This document shows positions 24,974 through 33,825 of a stretch of DNA of 64,000 nt, one piece after another. The stretch's first letter is position 1; the number at the start of each line of letters is the position of its first letter. Source of the DNA: Bacteriovoracales bacterium. GTDB taxonomy: Bacteria; Bdellovibrionota; Bacteriovoracia; Bacteriovoracales; Bacteriovoracaceae. The stretch lies in assembly GCA_030149295.1 (NCBI GenBank), contig JASBRV010000135.1, forward strand, positions 124,001 through 188,000, in the 5' to 3' direction. Made by a program: the position numbers and the translations under genes. The notes under the pieces were generated by a model. It searched no databases and was not told the origin of the DNA. It saw only the letters and a list, made by a program, of their open reading frames with translations.

Positions 24974-27649
24974 CTACTGTATTTTCAGCTGGTTAAGGCC
25001 TTCTTTGATATTTTGAATCTTATTCATCACCTGAAGGGGAGTCATATTGTTTACATCAATTAATGAAATCTCTTCTTCAAGCTCCTCAAGATAAGCCGGT
25101 ATTTTCGCCTCGACTTGAGTTTGGGGAAAAAATTCCAATTGAGTAGAGTTCCTTTTCTCTAAGATTGAATGAGGAGAAGGTGATCCTTGCTCTTGTTCCA
25201 GCCCCTTTAAGATTTCCGAAGCCCGATGAAGAAGCCCAGGCGGAAGACCTGCTAATTTAGCGACGTAGATACCAAAGCTTTGACTGGCTCCCTTTTCAAT
25301 AAGTCGGTAAAGAAATTGCACATCTCCATCTTTATTTTTTGTTTCAACAGTTAGGTTCTTAGCTTCTTTAAGACTTTCGGCGAGTTCAATGAGCTCATGA
25401 TAGTGGGTAGCAAAAAGAGTGTAACAGGCCGTTTGATGAATAAGATGCTCTACTAAGGCCCAGGCAATACTGAGACCATCATAGGTTGAAGTACCTCGAC
25501 CCACTTCATCTAAAATAACGAGGGAGTTCTTGGTGGAGTGACGGATAATTTCCGCTGTTTCTGCCATCTCTACCATAAAGGTTGATTGACCCTTGAGGAT
25601 ATCATCACTTGCTCCTAGACGACTAAAGAGAAAGTCACAGAGGTTAAGTTTTGCTTCAGCTGCAGGAACATAGCATCCGACTTGGGCCAGGATTTGAACG
25701 ATGGCCACCTCACGCATAACGGTCGTTTTACCGGCCATGTTGGGACCAGTGATCAGTCCGAAATAACAATCCTTATCTAAATTGAGGTCATGTGGAACAA
25801 ACTGATCCTTTAAAATACTCTTAATGAGTGGATGCCATGCTCTTTTTAAAGAGAGTTCTCCACCCTCCTTTAAAGTTGGCTTTTGAAAATCGTCCTGAAA
25901 GGAAATCCAGGCCAAAGATTGAAGAGAATCGAGCATAGCAATATTATCAGCGAGGTTTTGAATGGCACTATTGAGTGTGACCATTTTCTCAACAAGCTGG
26001 TTAAAGATTTCTCTTTCTAACTTTTGTAGTTTCTCTTTTGCCGTTGTGATTTCTTTTTCAAATTGATTGAGCTCTTCCGTTGTGTAGCGCTCACTATTTA
26101 CTAAGGTTTGTCTTCTGTTAAAGCTCTTGGGAACTTGAGAAGTGTACGACTTTGAAATCTCGATGAAGTAACCAGCAACATTGTTGGACTTGACTCTCAG
26201 TTTGGGAATCCCAGTCTCTTCACGGTACTTTTCTTCAAGCTTTGTCAGCTCATCGGAAGCATTTTGGCTAAGCCTAGCGAGCTTATCTCTTTGTTTAGAG
26301 GCACCGGCCTTGATTAAGTTGCCCTTATCAAGTGAGGCACCGACCTCATCGTTAATTGTTTTTTGAATCTCCTCTTTTAAAGTGGAGAGTTCTTTGATTT
26401 CTTTTGGTTTTAAAGGAATAAAGAGGTTTTTCAGTTTAGATTTAACTTCTGAAAGAATTTCCTCATAAGCGCCTACTGCATAAGCAGTATTTAAAAGATC
26501 ACTGGCGGTTGCCTTATTTGTGGAAACCTTAGCAAGGATTCTTTCTAAGTCGCGGACTTCACCAAGGGATTCTCTCACTTGATTGTGAAATTCGTGGTGA
26601 TCAAGGAAGGTCTCAATGATTTTTTGACGATTTTCAATTTCTTCTAGTTGATAAAGAGGAGCTGTGAAGAGTTTTCTCAACTGACGAGAGCCTAGTGCTG
26701 ATTGGGTTTTGTCCATATACCCTAGAAGGCTTTCTTTATAAGTCTCCCGACTTTTTGGCAGGATCTCTAAGCCCTGCAAAGTGCTCAAGGTCACTTTCAT
26801 TTCGCTTTGTTCGTTGAGTAGACGAAAGGGTCTAATATGAAAAAAGCTATCTAAGTTTTGAGTAGAACAAACATAGTAACCTAAGGCGCCAATTGCCTTT
26901 AATAGTGCCTGGTGATTCTTGAGCGTTTTATCTCTCTTATAACCAGGTATGAGTTTTTCAAGATATATCTCAGTATATTTTGGATTAAAATAGTCATCGC
27001 TTAGGTAGGTTTTTAAAACACCTAAATGATCTAGCGCTTTTTCAACCTCAGGACACTCATCCCATTGACCCATGTGAGTAATGATTTCTCGAGGAGAATA
27101 GAGAAGGACTTTATTAATAAATTCTTCAACACTATGGAGTGTGGTTCCGACAAATTCGCCAGTCGTAAAATCAAGGGCGATAAAATGAATTCGTTCTTCC
27201 TCATGGGTAGACTTCTCTCGAAAGCTTGAAATCATGAAGCGCTGTTCTCGCGATTCTGTTTTATCGAGGTCAAAGGGCATACCAGGGCTTACCACTTGAG
27301 TGACAGCTCGTTTCACTATTCCTTTGGCATCTTTTGGGTCTTGGACTTGTTCGCAGATAGCGACCTTTAAACCCATATTACTTAAGCGATCAATATAAAC
27401 GGCTGCTGCATGATGAGGGATTCCGGCCATGGGAATGGGAAAGTCTCCCACTTTTCCTCGATGGGTAAGGGTGATGTTGAGTTTCTTAGAGGCTTCAACA
27501 GCATCCTCAAAGAAAACTTCGTAAAAGTCGCCCATGCGAAAGAGGAGGAGGTGATCACTATAGTTTTCCTTGATTGAGCTGTATTGCTCCATCATGGGGG
27601 TGAGTTTGACCTTGGAGTCGAGAACCATCTTGAGTGTGGTGTGCGACAC
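24974..27649 (-). CDS. mutS: DNA mismatch repair protein MutS
   Basis: An 891-residue mismatch sensor. The N-terminal mismatch-binding domain holds FRMGDFYEVF with the Phe-x-Glu wedge, followed by connector, lever and clamp domains, the ATPase with Walker A TGPNMAGKT, the ABC-like signature (STFMVEMAE), Walker B LVILDEVGRGTST and the switch THYHEL. Length is slightly above E. coli MutS (853). The start is GTG at 27649, five bases after AAGGAG. It is divergent from the lipopolysaccharide-transport genes. No mutL is in the window. Confidence 0.97.
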   Translation of the reverse strand: MSHTTLKMVLDSKVKLTPMMEQYSSIKENYSDHLLLFRMGDFYEVFFEDAVEASKKLNITLTHRGKVGDFPIPMAGIPHHAAAVYIDRLSNMGLKVAICEQVQDPKDAKGIVKRAVTQVVSPGMPFDLDKTESREQRFMISSFREKSTHEEERIHFIALDFTTGEFVGTTLHSVEEFINKVLLYSPREIITHMGQWDECPEVEKALDHLGVLKTYLSDDYFNPKYTEIYLEKLIPGYKRDKTLKNHQALLKAIGALGYYVCSTQNLDSFFHIRPFRLLNEQSEMKVTLSTLQGLEILPKSRETYKESLLGYMDKTQSALGSRQLRKLFTAPLYQLEEIENRQKIIETFLDHHEFHNQVRESLGEVRDLERILAKVSTNKATASDLLNTAYAVGAYEEILSEVKSKLKNLFIPLKPKEIKELSTLKEEIQKTINDEVGASLDKGNLIKAGASKQRDKLARLSQNASDELTKLEEKYREETGIPKLRVKSNNVAGYFIEISKSYTSQVPKSFNRRQTLVNSERYTTEELNQFEKEITTAKEKLQKLEREIFNQLVEKMVTLNSAIQNLADNIAMLDSLQSLAWISFQDDFQKPTLKEGGELSLKRAWHPLIKSILKDQFVPHDLNLDKDCYFGLITGPNMAGKTTVMREVAIVQILAQVGCYVPAAEAKLNLCDFLFSRLGASDDILKGQSTFMVEMAETAEIIRHSTKNSLVILDEVGRGTSTYDGLSIAWALVEHLIHQTACYTLFATHYHELIELAESLKEAKNLTVETKNKDGDVQFLYRLIEKGASQSFGIYVAKLAGLPPGLLHRASEILKGLEQEQGSPSPHSILEKRNSTQLEFFPQTQVEAKIPAYLEELEEEISLIDVNNMTPLQVMNKIQNIKEGLNQLKIQ

Positions 27650-27785
27650 GACTTCTCCTTTCGTTTTTGAGGCGAGTGGGAATTATGACAAAAAGACTCA
27701 GGAAAAGGCAAGGTTGTTGCGCTGCCAAATTTTGACGTAAGGTTTTGTAAGTCCTTAAAAAGGTGAGCTTTTTTAGCCGTGACCG

Positions 27786-27794
27786 TGCTAGAAT
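27786..27794 (+). promoter_or_regulatory. Extended -10 element, leaderless lptC start
   Basis: TGCTAGAAT matches TGnTATAAT except one hexamer base and ends eight bases before the ATG at 27802, which has no Shine-Dalgarno. A second possible promoter, TTGACG-N17-TTAAAA (27732-27760), lies further upstream and would give a leader of about 30 bases. Confidence 0.45.
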
Positions 27795-27801
27795 TCCTTC
27801 A

Positions 27802-28788
27802 ATGCTTGCTAAAAAACAGACGGCCTTGTTTTTTCTCTTTTTATGTCTTTGCTTTGCATTGATGGTGGTCTCCTTAGTGGGGAAATGGGATGGTGGTGTC
27901 TTTCGCGATATTGATCCCAATGAAAAGCAATATAAGTCCATGCAGGAGAGCTATTTCAAGGATATTATTTATCATCTCCTTGATGAGGATGAGCCGAGTT
28001 TTCATTTAACCGCTGATGAACTCACCATTAATTCCACAATTGAGAAGATCTTCTTTATCAATCCCGTTGGCTTCACCTATACCCAAAAAAAGGAAAAGGT
28101 GAACTATAAAGGTCATCATGGCTTCTTTGATCAAAAGAAGGAATTTTTGGTTCTTGAGAAAGACACCGTGATCGATATGGGAAAAAGTGAGGGGAAGGCC
28201 GATAAGGCATCCTATGATATGCCCCAGGATCGAGTTCATTTGGTAAATAATGTGAAGACTAAGACTTTTTCTGAAGATGAGGGAGATTGGATCTATATAG
28301 ATTCCAATGAGGCTTTCTTTTGGCCTGGGCTTGAGCGCAGTCGTTACGTGGGGGATGTCAATGGTCTCATTGATCGAAAGCGGGTCTATGAGGATGATAT
28401 GACCTTCAGTTCCTATGAGCTTCTCCTTAATATGGTGAATTTGAAGGCCGATTTAAATGGCGATGTTGTCATGAAAAAACGGTACCTTACGGCCACAAGT
28501 CTGCGCGGAGAGATCTTTCTTGAGAACTATAATAAAAAACTCAAGTATTTTGTCCTTTATGACGATGTGAAGGTAGTAGAAAAAGTGATGCTTGATGGGA
28601 AATTTATTGAGCGGAAGTCCTTCTCAGAGAAGTTAGAGGGCATTCCGAGTGTGAATAAGATTATTCTTACGGGCTATCCCAAAGTGTATCAGCTTAGTGA
28701 TGTCATCAAGGGAAATAAAATTGTCCTAAGAGAGAACACTGAAGTGGTGGAAGTAGATGATGCTAACACCAAATTTAAGGTTGAATAA
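27802..28788 (+). CDS. lptC: LptC/LptA-like lipopolysaccharide transport protein
   Basis: A 328-residue protein with a single N-terminal membrane anchor (ALFFLFLCLCFALMVVSLVG) and then about 290 residues of repeated strands. Residues about 45-190 resemble LptC (FTADELTINS-like and YDMPQDRVHLVNNVK segments), and residues about 190-310 resemble an OstA/LptA jelly roll (LNGDVVMKKRYLTATSLRGEIF). It thus appears to combine the LptC anchor with an LptA-like bridge. It would take lipopolysaccharide from the LptB2FG transporter across the periplasm. The next gene is lptB. The start is chosen from the -10 position; an in-frame GTG at 27763 adds 13 residues. Confidence 0.78.
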   Translation: MLAKKQTALFFLFLCLCFALMVVSLVGKWDGGVFRDIDPNEKQYKSMQESYFKDIIYHLLDEDEPSFHLTADELTINSTIEKIFFINPVGFTYTQKKEKVNYKGHHGFFDQKKEFLVLEKDTVIDMGKSEGKADKASYDMPQDRVHLVNNVKTKTFSEDEGDWIYIDSNEAFFWPGLERSRYVGDVNGLIDRKRVYEDDMTFSSYELLLNMVNLKADLNGDVVMKKRYLTATSLRGEIFLENYNKKLKYFVLYDDVKVVEKVMLDGKFIERKSFSEKLEGIPSVNKIILTGYPKVYQLSDVIKGNKIVLRENTEVVEVDDANTKFKVE

Positions 28789-28819
28789 CGGGAAGTTATA
28801 CAAAACCGAAAAGAGGAAT

Positions 28820-29563
28820 ATGGAAGGAACAACAACTGAACCTAAATTTTTAAAAGCGACGAACCTTAAAAAAACTTACGGTGAAAGAACTGTTGTGAAA
28901 GGGGTTTCTTTGGATGTCGCTCAAGGAGAAGTTGTCGGTCTACTTGGCCCAAATGGGGCTGGAAAGACGACATCTTTTTATATGATGGTCGGTCTCGTTA
29001 AAGCCGATGAGGGAACGATTGAGCTATCTGGTGACGATCTCACCAATTTTCCCATTCACATTAGAGCTTTGCGAGGCGTTGGTTATCTGCCCCAAGAAGC
29101 TTCTGTCTTTCGAGATTTAACAGTCGAAGCGAATATTTTTACGGTTCTCGAAAATCGAGAACTACCAACAGTAAAAAAGAAAAACCTTCTCAACAGCTTA
29201 ATCGCTGACTTTGGATTGAATCATATTCGTGAATCTAAAGGAGGGGATTTGTCTGGGGGAGAAAGAAGACGAGTGGAGATTGCTCGTGCCTTGGCCCTTG
29301 AGCCGAAATTTATTCTTCTTGATGAGCCCTTTGCTGGTGTTGATCCGCTTGCGGTGAGTGACATCCAAGGAATTATCAGGGGGCTAAAAAAGAGAAATAT
29401 TGGTGTCCTTATCACGGATCACAATGTGAGAGAAACTCTCGGCATTGTGGATAGGGCTTATATTATGAATTCAGGAGAGCTGCTAGTGAATGGTACTCCT
29501 GAGGAAATTATCAACAATGAAAGGGCACGGAAGTTCTATCTAGGTGAAGAATTTAAAATGTAA
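28820..29563 (+). CDS. lptB: Lipopolysaccharide transport ATP-binding protein LptB
   Basis: A 247-residue ABC ATPase that powers extraction of lipopolysaccharide from the inner membrane. Walker A is GPNGAGKTT, the Q-loop is YLPQEASVF, the signature is LSGGERRR, and Walker B is FILLDEPFAGVDP, followed by the switch His in ITDHNVRE. GAGG three bases before the ATG at 28820 fits better than an earlier in-frame ATG at 28757 that overlaps lptC. The lptB-rpoN-hpf order is the classic proteobacterial arrangement. Confidence 0.95.
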   Translation: MEGTTTEPKFLKATNLKKTYGERTVVKGVSLDVAQGEVVGLLGPNGAGKTTSFYMMVGLVKADEGTIELSGDDLTNFPIHIRALRGVGYLPQEASVFRDLTVEANIFTVLENRELPTVKKKNLLNSLIADFGLNHIRESKGGDLSGGERRRVEIARALALEPKFILLDEPFAGVDPLAVSDIQGIIRGLKKRNIGVLITDHNVRETLGIVDRAYIMNSGELLVNGTPEEIINNERARKFYLGEEFKM

Positions 29564-29586
29564 CACTTTTTATAAGGTGGCCCTTT

Positions 29587-31035
29587 ATGGCAATTAAAAT
29601 TTCGCAAAACTTAAAGATGACTCAGAATCTTATGATGACGCCTCAGCTTCAGCAGGCGATTAAGCTTCTGACTCTGACTCACCTTGAGATGACGAATGTG
29701 ATCGCTGAGGAAATGGTCGAGAACCCAATGCTTGAAGAGTTTGATGGCAGTAATGGGGATCAGGAGTCTGCTGAAAAAGTAGAGCGTCTTGAAATGCAAA
29801 ATAAAGAAGCAACTTCTGACTCTTTTAATGAAGAAGGGCCCGTCAATAAAGATGAATTTGATTGGCAGTCTTATATTGAAACTTACAACAGCACCTCGAG
29901 TTCTCCACCGAATATGGCAACTCGGGATATGGACGACCTTCCCAATTATGAAAATATCGTCTCTCAAGGACAAACTCTCGCAGAGCATCTTGAATGGCAA
30001 CTGCGCATGGAGGACCTGGGTGAAGAAGAGTTAGAATTTGCCCTTCGTATTATCCATAACATTAATGATGATGGTTACCTTTCTCTTCCTTTTGAAGAGA
30101 TTGTGGCCAATACTGATCTCGATAGAGAGGATGCCGAAGAGATTTGGCAAATGGTTAAAGGGCTTGATCCTGTGGGATGTGCTTGTGAAACATTAACAGA
30201 TTGCCTTCTTTCTCAAGCAAGAATTGCAGAAGAGAGAAGTCCGCTCTTAGAAAAAATAATTCGCGATCACCTCAAAGATTTGGAGGGGCGTGATTATGGA
30301 AAAATTGCCAAGTCTTTAGGAGTTGAGAGAACCCAAGTCGAAGAGACGACTGAGCTTCTTAAAAACTTTCATCCAAAGCCAGGCCGACTGATTTCTAGTG
30401 GTGACACTCATTATGTCGTCCCAGATATCTATGTGGTTCAGGTGGGTAGCGAGTTTCAAGTCAAAGTCAATGATGAAGGTGTGCCGAGACTAAAGGTCAG
30501 TCAGCTTTATCAAAAAATGCTTTCTCAAAAAGATGACAAAGAGGCTCATGACTATGTTCAAGAAAAACTAAAGAGTGCATTGTGGTTAATTAAGTCTATT
30601 CAAAATAGACAAAGAACCATTTATAAAGTTTCTCAGGCCATTGTAGCCCAGCAGCAAGACTTCTTTAAGAAGGGGCCAAAACATCTCAAACCAATGATTC
30701 TAAAAGATATTGCAAACGAAATTGGTATGCACGAATCAACCGTGTCTCGAGTTACGACTAATAAGTATATGCACACACCCATTGGTCTTTTTGAACTCAA
30801 GTACTTCTTTAATACGGGTGTTGGTGGAAAGAATGGTGGAATCGATGTTTCCAGTGAAGTCTTGAAACTTAAGATCAAAGAATTGATTGGAAATGAGAAT
30901 CCTAAGAAGCCTTTATCTGATCAAAAGATTGCAACGCTTCTGAGTCGTGATGATGTGAAGGTTGCCCGTCGTACTGTTGCCAAGTATAGAGAATTACTGG
31001 GAATCCTGTCTTCTTCGAAAAGAAAGCTTAAGTAA
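29587..31035 (+). CDS. rpoN: RNA polymerase sigma-54 factor
   Basis: A 482-residue sigma-54. Region I, the glutamine-rich activator-response segment, is NLKMTQNLMMTPQLQQAIKLL; region II is acidic and linker-like (about 50-110); the core-binding domain follows; and the C-terminal helix-turn-helix (ESTVSRVTTNKYMHTPIGLFELKYFF) and the RpoN box ARRTVAKYRE bind the -24/-12 promoter. All parts are intact. The ATG is 23 bases after lptB, so the genes are co-transcribed. A matching -24/-12 sequence occurs in this window at 42262. Confidence 0.97.
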   Translation: MAIKISQNLKMTQNLMMTPQLQQAIKLLTLTHLEMTNVIAEEMVENPMLEEFDGSNGDQESAEKVERLEMQNKEATSDSFNEEGPVNKDEFDWQSYIETYNSTSSSPPNMATRDMDDLPNYENIVSQGQTLAEHLEWQLRMEDLGEEELEFALRIIHNINDDGYLSLPFEEIVANTDLDREDAEEIWQMVKGLDPVGCACETLTDCLLSQARIAEERSPLLEKIIRDHLKDLEGRDYGKIAKSLGVERTQVEETTELLKNFHPKPGRLISSGDTHYVVPDIYVVQVGSEFQVKVNDEGVPRLKVSQLYQKMLSQKDDKEAHDYVQEKLKSALWLIKSIQNRQRTIYKVSQAIVAQQQDFFKKGPKHLKPMILKDIANEIGMHESTVSRVTTNKYMHTPIGLFELKYFFNTGVGGKNGGIDVSSEVLKLKIKELIGNENPKKPLSDQKIATLLSRDDVKVARRTVAKYRELLGILSSSKRKLK

Positions 31036-31081
31036 TAGGGGTTAAATGTTCGAAAAAGAACTAACCTAAAAAATGAAAGAA

Positions 31082-31104
31082 TCCCTAAACGAGAGGTTTA
31101 GGGA
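31082..31104 (+). promoter_or_regulatory. Hairpin just upstream of the hpf ribosome site
   Basis: TCCCTAAAC and GTTTAGGGA form a perfect nine-pair stem around the loop GAGAG. It ends seven bases before GGGAGAG, the ribosome site of hpf. No T-run follows, so it is more likely an RNA stability or translation element than a terminator. Confidence 0.55.
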
Positions 31105-31123
31105 ATATAAGGGAGAGCATTTT

Positions 31124-31498
31124 ATGAAAGTAACTATTTCCTTCCAGCAATTAGAGCATACTCCATCTCTCGATACGAGGATAAAGGAGAAAACTAACAA
31201 ACTCAAAAAGTATATGGAGGGGAAAATTCACGCTAAGTGGAGTTGTTACGTTGAAGATCATCAGCATTATGCAGAGATTGATTTGGTTGGGCCCAAGTGC
31301 GAATTCCATGCTTCGGCTCACTCGGACAGCCTTTATAAATCCATTGATCTGGTGATTTCCAAACTAGAAAAACAAATACAAAAGAAAAATAGTAAACGAA
31401 AAAATAAAATTCATCGTAAAAATCCTCATCCTGAGATTCTTGATGTTGAGCAAGCTTGGCTCGATTACGATGAAGACAATTTTAAAGATATTGCCTAA
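31124..31498 (+). CDS. hpf: Ribosome hibernation promoting factor (short form)
   Basis: A 124-residue HPF/YfiA-family protein that binds the 30S subunit at rest and favours inactive ribosomes. It begins MKVTISFQQLEHTPSL and contains the typical VEDHQHYAEIDLVGPKCEFHASAHSD beta segments and SLYKSIDLVISKLEKQIQK helix. The lack of the long-form C-terminal dimerisation domain matches the gammaproteobacterial type. An in-frame ATG at 31073 exists, but GGGAGAG supports 31124. It follows rpoN, as in many genomes. The stop overlaps the convergent RND gene by four bases. Confidence 0.92.
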   Translation: MKVTISFQQLEHTPSLDTRIKEKTNKLKKYMEGKIHAKWSCYVEDHQHYAEIDLVGPKCEFHASAHSDSLYKSIDLVISKLEKQIQKKNSKRKNKIHRKNPHPEILDVEQAWLDYDEDNFKDIA

Positions 31499-33825
31499 TG
31501 AGTGATGGGGGAGGCCGTATTGTGGCCTTCCTCTTTTCCTTTTTTACCACCAATCATTATCATGAAAGCCGGTAAAAAAATCAGATCAACAAGTAATGCT
31601 GCCATCAAGGTCACGGCACAGAGAATTCCAAAGTTCACATTTGGTAAGAAGTCCCCAAGGATATAAAGGCCAAAAGCTGAGCTTAATATTAATGTCGTAA
31701 TGATTAGAGCGCTTCCCGTATATTCAAAAATCGTTGTTATATTTTTCTCAGTACTCCAGCCTAAGTCTTCATGTTTGTAGTAATTGGAGAGAAAATGAAT
31801 GGTGTCATCCACTGCAATCCCTAAACAGACACTCGCAACCAAGGAAGTTCCTAAATTAAGATCCATGCCAAAAAGGGCCATCGTTGCGGCTCCGAAGGTT
31901 AGGGGGAGGAGGTTGGGAATGAGAGAGATAAGACCAATCTTGAGAGAACCAAAAAAGAGACTCAAACAAAGGGCGACAAAGAGCATGGCCATAAAGATAG
32001 AGCGCACAAAGGTTTCAACCACATAATCGATCATATCTTGGAAGAGATTGGCTTTCCCTGCAATTTTTAAATCAAGGCCTAGCTCTTTCGCCTTGGCCTT
32101 GATCTTATCGCGGTATATGGCCCATGCTTGGGTGTCATAGACAGTCCATAAGAGAGAGATTCTTAAAGCGCTATAATCAAGTGAGATGCGATTATTGATG
32201 TCCATTCCTGGAGGAACGCTCAAAGTGTAAAGAAAGAGGTATTGGGCCACTTCGTTTTGAGTATTAGGAATTTGATAAAAGCTCTCATCATTATTGTGGA
32301 GGACTTGATTCATCTTCTTGATGATATCTAAAACCGAGACAGTGTTATTCACCGGCTCCAGGGATCGTAACCATTGATTAAATTCTGAGACCTTTTTGAG
32401 AAATTGCGGATCTTTCGCCTTATCAACACCACCAGCATCAATGATAAGATCAGGTCCAGCACTGCCGCCCACGTGACGCTTAACCGCTTCATTGGCTATT
32501 GAAATGCTGGCGTCCTCACTAAAGTAACTGTCAGGGTCTGCGTTGGTGCGGATGTCTTTGGCCAAATAAAGACCGCCAAGTGCCAAGATAAAAGTAACTA
32601 AGACAATGGGGTAACGGTTTTTTAAAATAAAATTGTAAAAGGAGAGACTCAAATTTGACGTTTCTTTTTTCTCACTAAAAATGGGAGGGATTTTGTAATC
32701 GATCTTTAAGAGTAAAGGAATGAGAAAGAAGATCGTAAAAAGCCACGCAAGCATACACCCTAGTCCGGCGAGAAGTCCTAAATGTCTGATAGGAACAAGT
32801 TTTGTGGCCATTAAACTAAAGAGACCAATTCCAGTGGAAAATGAGGTGAGAAAGGTCGGTACGAAATTCTTCTTCACCGTATTTTCAATGGCCAAAATTT
32901 TATCCTGACCCTTTCCTCGAAATTGAAAGAAATTCACCATGATGTGTACACTATCAGCTATGCCAATCGCCACCAGGATAATGGGAAGAATAGCTAAAAT
33001 GGCACTAAAGTGAATACCCAGCCAAAAACCAAGTCCAAGTGTTGCCGTCACCGTAGTGAAAACGATGACAAAGGGGAGAACCATGGCCTTGAAACTTCTA
33101 AAGACATAAAAGAGGTAGGCAATAATCAAAAGCAAAAGCAGAGGCAGGATCTTTTGTACATCACCCATCGAAACTTCTTCAAAACCATAGTTGAGTGCTG
33201 CTTTTCCTGTTAAGTAAAAGTTGAGGTCTTTAGAACTTTGGTTTTTAAGAATCTTACGCGCCTCTAGGTTAATGTCTTTGTATTTTAGAGTTTGAACATT
33301 TGAACTTACAAGATGAGCAAAAATTAGAGCGAGTTTTGCCTTTTCATCGATAAGATAGCCCTTAATTACAGGGTCGTTGGAGGCGATGAGTTTTCTCTCC
33401 TGAAGAAAACTTTTTTCAAATCGATCGCCAATAAAAGGCTCGACAATGATTTCGTCATTTTCTGAGGTAACGTAATTATAATTGGCGAGTGACTCAACTC
33501 TTATCACCTGAGGGATTTGCCAAGCAGATTCTGTGATCGATTGAATCGTTTTCATGTGCTTGGGCTCAAAAAGGTTCCCTTTCACACCCTCTTTAAGTTC
33601 AACAGCAATAACGAGAGTTTCATCATTGCCAAAGGTCTTTTCCAAGTAATTAAGAGTATCGAGTTTGGGGTCACTTTCTTCAAACCAGATGCGAACATCA
33701 TTTTTTGTAGAGAATTGGGTCAATCCGGCGCTCAAGGCGAGAATAATAAGAAAGGTGATAGCCGTTGTTTTCCCACCGTGGCGCTCAATGAGAGAGAGGT
33801 AGGATTTGATGATTTTATTAACCAT
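31495..33825 (-). CDS. RND/MMPL-family exporter
   Basis: A 776-residue membrane protein with two repeats of one helix, a large periplasmic loop and five or six helices, the RND pattern. IGIADSVHIMVNFFQF and LGIAVDDTIHFLSNYY are the paired conserved transmembrane-4 segments with the proton-relay Asp. It belongs to the branch of predicted exporters that includes lipid, hopanoid and siderophore transporters. The ATG overlaps the stop of the GH3-family gene (ATGGTTAA), so the two are translationally coupled and probably share a substrate (inference). No membrane-fusion partner is adjacent. Confidence 0.88.
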   Translation of the reverse strand: MVNKIIKSYLSLIERHGGKTTAITFLIILALSAGLTQFSTKNDVRIWFEESDPKLDTLNYLEKTFGNDETLVIAVELKEGVKGNLFEPKHMKTIQSITESAWQIPQVIRVESLANYNYVTSENDEIIVEPFIGDRFEKSFLQERKLIASNDPVIKGYLIDEKAKLALIFAHLVSSNVQTLKYKDINLEARKILKNQSSKDLNFYLTGKAALNYGFEEVSMGDVQKILPLLLLLIIAYLFYVFRSFKAMVLPFVIVFTTVTATLGLGFWLGIHFSAILAILPIILVAIGIADSVHIMVNFFQFRGKGQDKILAIENTVKKNFVPTFLTSFSTGIGLFSLMATKLVPIRHLGLLAGLGCMLAWLFTIFFLIPLLLKIDYKIPPIFSEKKETSNLSLSFYNFILKNRYPIVLVTFILALGGLYLAKDIRTNADPDSYFSEDASISIANEAVKRHVGGSAGPDLIIDAGGVDKAKDPQFLKKVSEFNQWLRSLEPVNNTVSVLDIIKKMNQVLHNNDESFYQIPNTQNEVAQYLFLYTLSVPPGMDINNRISLDYSALRISLLWTVYDTQAWAIYRDKIKAKAKELGLDLKIAGKANLFQDMIDYVVETFVRSIFMAMLFVALCLSLFFGSLKIGLISLIPNLLPLTFGAATMALFGMDLNLGTSLVASVCLGIAVDDTIHFLSNYYKHEDLGWSTEKNITTIFEYTGSALIITTLILSSAFGLYILGDFLPNVNFGILCAVTLMAALLVDLIFLPAFMIMIGGKKGKEEGHNTASPITH

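Noticed and set aside
27558-27941. Minus-strand 127-residue frame across the mutS start
   Set aside because: It overlaps mutS in another frame and runs antisense to lptC, with no ribosome site.
29611-30000. Minus-strand 129-residue frame inside rpoN
   Set aside because: It is antisense to conserved sigma-54 regions I and II; a shadow frame.
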